A stretch of 64,000 nucleotides of DNA, taken from contig NC_065887.2 in NCBI RefSeq assembly GCF_932274485.2, positions 5,862,001-5,926,000 on the forward strand, read 5' to 3'. The position numbers were made by a program, and so were the translations under genes. Positions 60,426-64,000 of the stretch are shown piece by piece. Every line of letters starts with the position of its first letter. Within the stretch, counting starts at the first letter, position 1. This DNA is from Patella vulgata. Its lineage: Eukaryota; Mollusca; Gastropoda; Patellidae. A model generated the notes under the pieces. That model had not been told where the DNA came from. It saw only the letters and a program-made list of their open reading frames with translations, and made no database searches.

Positions 60426-61937
60426 CTATTCAAAAAAAGTAGGGGATATTTGATTTTTAAGTGTTATTAAAGTCACCTAATGAAACTGACGAAGAAACAA
60501 ATGACAAAATGAAATGAAGTTCACATTCATCGATTTATTCCAAATGATCGTTAGACTAAGTAAGGCACAGACTGACCATTATAAGGGTAAAATGATACCC
60601 GGGGCCAAACAGCAAAGTTACCACAGCATCACAACCAAGTCAGTAACGGGTAAATCCTCCTCTGTTTGCCAAACAAGCATTGATCTGACGTGGCATACTC
60701 CTAATGAGACGTCTAAGGTCATTTTGGTCCAGATTGTCCCATTCATGTTGCAACGCAGCAGCAAGTTCTTGGACATTGGCAGGACGTTGTTGACGTTGAC
60801 GTAACCTCTGTCCAAGCATGTCCCAGACATGCTCGATGGGGGAGAGGTCGGGACTCAGTGCTGGCCAAGGTAATGTGGTGATGTTCTGTTGTTGGAGGTA
60901 ACCTGTAACGATCCTGGCCCTGTGGCCCTGGAAGATGAAACGGCGGCCATGACGTCGTGCGAACGGCACAACATGGACTGCCAAGATGTTGTCCCGGTAG
61001 TACTGGCCTGTAACACGCCCTGCAACAACATGTAAAGCCGTTCTTCCAGCAACAGTGATGCCTCCCCACACCATAACAGAACCACCCCCAAATCGATCAT
61101 GTCTGATGACGTTAACGTCTTGGAAGCGCTCGTTTCGACGACGCCACACCCTCCTACGTCTGTCCAAAAAATCAACAGTGAACCTTGACTCATCTGAAAA
61201 CATCACATTGCTCCAGCGTCGATTATCCCAGTGTTGACGATCCCTACACCAACGACGTCTTGCCTGAATGTGATGATCTCTCAAACAAGGGATCACGCGA
61301 GGACGTCGGGCGCGAAGGTGACCCCTATGCAGTCGATTCCGAATCGTCTGGCCACTCACTCTCACACCAGTGTCTGTTTGAAGACGAGCGCTGATCTGAT
61401 TTGCTGTGATGACACGATTTCTCAAGGCCAAGGTACGGATAAATCGATCCTGGGCTTGAGTTGTCGCCCTTGGTCGACCTGAGCGTGGTCTGTCCTGTAC
61501 AGATTGTGTATCACGGTATCTGGACCATAGCCTGCTTATGACAGACTGAGAAACATTCATCGTCCGCGCCACAACCGCCTGTGTTGTGCCGATCTGTAGC
61601 ATGCCAAGGGCACGTAACCTTTCATTTTGGGTAAGCCGACGCATATCAAAATTTGTTTTCTGGTCACTAAAACATTTAAACTGATGTTTCCACCCTGGAA
61701 TTCAATGCTACAATGACTGTAACATTCAAAGTCAGAGTCGTGCAAATCTTGGGTTGGACCCCCATGATGATCCCAAGCATCACCTGCATTCCATGCGGTA
61801 GCTATTGGTGCGTTTGGGCGTCACATGTAACTGGAAATGTTTCTTCTGTTAGGTTCTATAGTGACTTTTTTCGTAGTCATTTGCATATTTTAGTATTATG
61901 CCCCCAAAATCAAATATCCCCTACTTTTTTTGAATAG
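60426..61937 (-). mobile_element. Tc1/mariner-type DNA transposon, structurally intact
   Basis: Terminal inverted repeats CTATTCAAAAAAAGTAGGGG followed by ATATTTGATTTT are identical over about 32 bp at both ends and flanked by TA (60424-60425, 61938-61939). The 1,512 bp element contains one open transposase gene. The preserved ends indicate recent activity. Confidence 0.93.
60640..61644 (-). CDS. Tc1-like transposase lacking the second catalytic Asp
   Basis: A 334-codon frame. Residues 1-50 (MRRLTQNERLRALGMLQIGT, VVARTMNVSQSVISRLW) form the first helix-turn-helix; GRPRATTQAQDRFI (56-69) precedes the second; FSDESRF contains the first catalytic Asp (D151); SPDLSPIEHVWD contains the Glu (E271). 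Where Tc1 proteins have FQ-DNARPHRA, this frame reads RFIFQGHRARIV, so about five residues with the second Asp are missing through an in-frame deletion. It ends LANRGGFTRY, the normal C-terminus. The protein could still bind its ends, but catalysis is not expected. Confidence 0.9.
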   Translation of the reverse strand: MRRLTQNERLRALGMLQIGTTQAVVARTMNVSQSVISRLWSRYRDTQSVQDRPRSGRPRATTQAQDRFIRTLALRNRVITANQISARLQTDTGVRVSGQTIRNRLHRGHLRARRPRVIPCLRDHHIQARRRWCRDRQHWDNRRWSNVMFSDESRFTVDFLDRRRRVWRRRNERFQDVNVIRHDRFGGGSVMVWGGITVAGRTALHVVAGRVTGQYYRDNILAVHVVPFARRHGRRFIFQGHRARIVTGYLQQQNITTLPWPALSPDLSPIEHVWDMLGQRLRQRQQRPANVQELAAALQHEWDNLDQNDLRRLIRSMPRQINACLANRGGFTRY

Positions 61938-61939
61938 TA

Positions 61940-63126
61940 TATATACTATAGCGAGTACGTGAAACAGTTAGACTGTTGAACACGGAGTCTTTCGTTTGTT
62001 TAATACACAAATACCTGATCACATGTGTTCTTTTGTACATTACGTTTTTGAGGGTTGTCACAACAAATAATTAAAGTGGCGACAATAAAGGGAATTTATT
62101 AAAGTAATAGATATGTTTTATGTATTAGCATGGCTGTCACGCTGCATATTACAATAAACTTTTATACATATGGTAGATAAACTCTTCGGGAAACAGAATA
62201 AGAAAATAAAATTTATTTAAGTTATGAACGTGTTTAATTGATTCATTGATTCGCATGGCTGCCATGTTGCATATCATAATCAATTTTTATAAATGGTGGA
62301 CTAAGTTAGCAGGAAACAGAATGGACGGACTTTTAATCTTTACATGACGTCACAATTACGGTCGTTCTTGAGTAAACCATCTTCTAAAACCAGCAGCTCT
62401 CTTTCTATTGTTCCATCAATTACTTTCTTGAAATGACGGACATTAAGTCCTAGCTATTACGACAGTGTGAAGTTGAATCGTGGGTAACGCTACCTCGTTA
62501 TTAATTATTCAACTTGTTATTCGAGGTTTAAATATGCAGCTACTCATCACTGGAAGCTGGATGCCAAGTATCCCTCAGAAGCATAAAACACAGCAAAACG
62601 ACTTCTAAACGAAACACAATCCAAATTGTTATTCAAGCAGCGAATAACCAACTGTTTGTTATTTGTTTTTCACCTCGTTATTCGGGATTCACATATGAAG
62701 GTGTTCAGGTATCTTTAGTGAGGATATTTCAGGATTTAATTTAAAACGATTATTAGACAACACTACTAGAATAATGGATTGCACAGAACCCCCTAGCAAT
62801 AGAAAACTCGTTAAATGACGCATAGTCGTTAAATATTTGAATTATTGATGTCTTCTTAATGTGTAATGTTATAAATAAGTTTGTTAGCTATAGATTTACA
62901 TTAAGTGAATACAGTCTATGGAACACGGCATAAAACTGGCCTCGACGTTACATATGGGTTCTACATTTGTGTGTCCTAAGTGTCACATTAACGAACAGTG
63001 CTAGCCACGTGGCTGGCATTAGAAGAGTATGTACACAAACTGTTCGTAGCCGACTTCGATATTATAAGCTAGATAAGTGGCATTAGAAGGGTATGTTGGT
63101 CGCGTCCTGCAACGTCAACTCGTTGC
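61940..63126. other. AT-rich stretch without recognised genes
   Basis: No domain or repeat stands out. GTGGC-GGCATTAGAAG occurs near 63007-63028 and 63077-63092. Confidence 0.4.
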
Positions 63127-63152
63127 GTGTTCGCTGGGGAACGAGATTACAG

Positions 63153-63348
63153 ACGTGAAATTGAGGAAACTAGTGACGAGAAGGGTTACGGGACGAGTCG
63201 CGGTTCCCTTTACAACGACGGTATGGACGACAACGTGGGTACAGATCGCGAAATGAGCATATTGCCAACACCTGCCTCGTTCACGTTTCTCTCCGTACAA
63301 GAAAACCGGACACTTTTTCAACTGAAAAATGATATATATGCAAAATAG
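63153..63348 (+). CDS. Candidate terminal exon, unknown protein
   Basis: After GAGATTACAG an open, relatively GC-rich frame encodes REIEETSDEKGYGTSRGSL, MDDNVGTDREMSIL and TFLSVQENRTLFQLKND, ending at TAG (63346-63348). It is acidic and hydrophilic, like a cytoplasmic tail. Its last 13 codons lie in a 303 bp tandem duplication. No family is recognised. Confidence 0.3.
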
Positions 63349-63913
63349 ATAATTAATATCTACATTCAAGTTAAGCCAACTGTATATATTTATTTGTAAG
63401 TCACACGTCTAGCAGAATAAACTATATGATTTATTGTAATTAAAATATCAATGGGTGGTTAATAGTGTCTAATTAAAAATTATAAATCTTTGTAGAAATA
63501 ATTGTATTCATTTGTTTGAGGCGGCATACGGTTACACATATCTCCCAGATAGCACAATGAGCTCTAAAATCAATTGCGTCAGAATGTCGATCTTTGACCT
63601 CCCAGGTTATGGACACTTTTTCAACTGAAAAATGATATATATGCAACATAGATAATTAATATCTACATTCAAGTTAAGCCAACTGTATATATTTATTTGT
63701 AAGTCACACGTCTAGCAGAATAAACTATATGATTTATTGTAATTAAAATATCAATGGGTGGTTAATAGTGTCTAATTAAAAATTATAAATCTTTGTAGAA
63801 ATAATTGTATTCATTTGTTTGAGGCGGCATACGGTTACACATATCTCCCAGATAGCACAATGAGCTCTAAAATCAATTGCGTCAGAATGTCGATCTTTGA
63901 CCTCCCAAGTTAT
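63308..63913. repeat. Tandem duplication, unit 303 bp
   Basis: Copies 63308-63610 and 63611-63913 start GGACACTTTTTCAACTGAAA and are nearly identical; I see differences such as GCAAAATAG versus GCAACATAG and CCCAGG versus CCCAAG. Confidence 0.95.
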
Positions 63914-64000
63914 GGAGATTCAAAGACGCAATATAAACTAAGATATCATTATATGCGATAATAACAATAACAATGACACTCTACACTACAAACAAGTCCT

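Noticed and set aside
60743-61193. Other frames of 108-112 codons within the Tc1-like element
   Set aside because: They overlap the transposase frame on the same strand and have no domain of their own.

Overview
The window is animal nuclear DNA, most likely from a marine mollusc and probably a gastropod. It is AT-rich, its host genes are split into many small exons with GT-AG introns, and it is crowded with SINEs of the tRNA-headed type common in molluscs, MITEs, Tc1-like transposons, minisatellites and poly-C/poly-G runs. The species is inferred, not read directly. Only about 3 kb is convincing host coding sequence.

Layout. (1) 1-1.6 kb: the last two coding exons of an SLC6-family sodium/chloride-coupled transporter (paralogue A), whose 5' part lies outside the window. 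(2) 5.8-37.2 kb: a second, apparently complete SLC6 gene on the + strand (paralogue B). Fifteen exons with compatible phases encode 600 residues; the first exon encodes only MAEE and is followed by a 13.8 kb intron full of repeats. The two genes share the exon structure of their 3' ends, so they are a tandem duplicate pair. (3) 40.8-43.1 kb: on the - strand, the last two exons of a secreted fucolectin / F5-8 type C protein. (4) 43.6-45.1 kb: a decayed Tc1-like transposon. (5) 45.4-48.4 kb: two arrays of satellite-like repeats. (6) 48.65-55.63 kb: a 7 kb palindrome. Two near-identical arms of about 2.29 kb, each carrying the same SINE pieces, flank a Penelope-like retroelement with an open reverse transcriptase-GIY-YIG frame. 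(7) 55.5-57 kb: tandem duplications and short repeats. (8) 57.6-64 kb: a possible first exon, a MULE transposase scrap, a Tc1-like element with intact ends and a 334-codon frame, and a 303 bp tandem duplication that includes the end of a possible exon.

The host genes do not form a shared pathway. The two SLC6 genes would act separately at the plasma membrane, and the lectin-like protein outside the cell. I see no operon, CRISPR array, rRNA gene or genuine tRNA gene. The strongest unusual signals are the retroelement palindrome, an SLC6 intron made of tandem copies of both exons that flank it, and loss of the same catalytic motif in both Tc1-like copies. I found no convincing evidence for a new multi-gene system.
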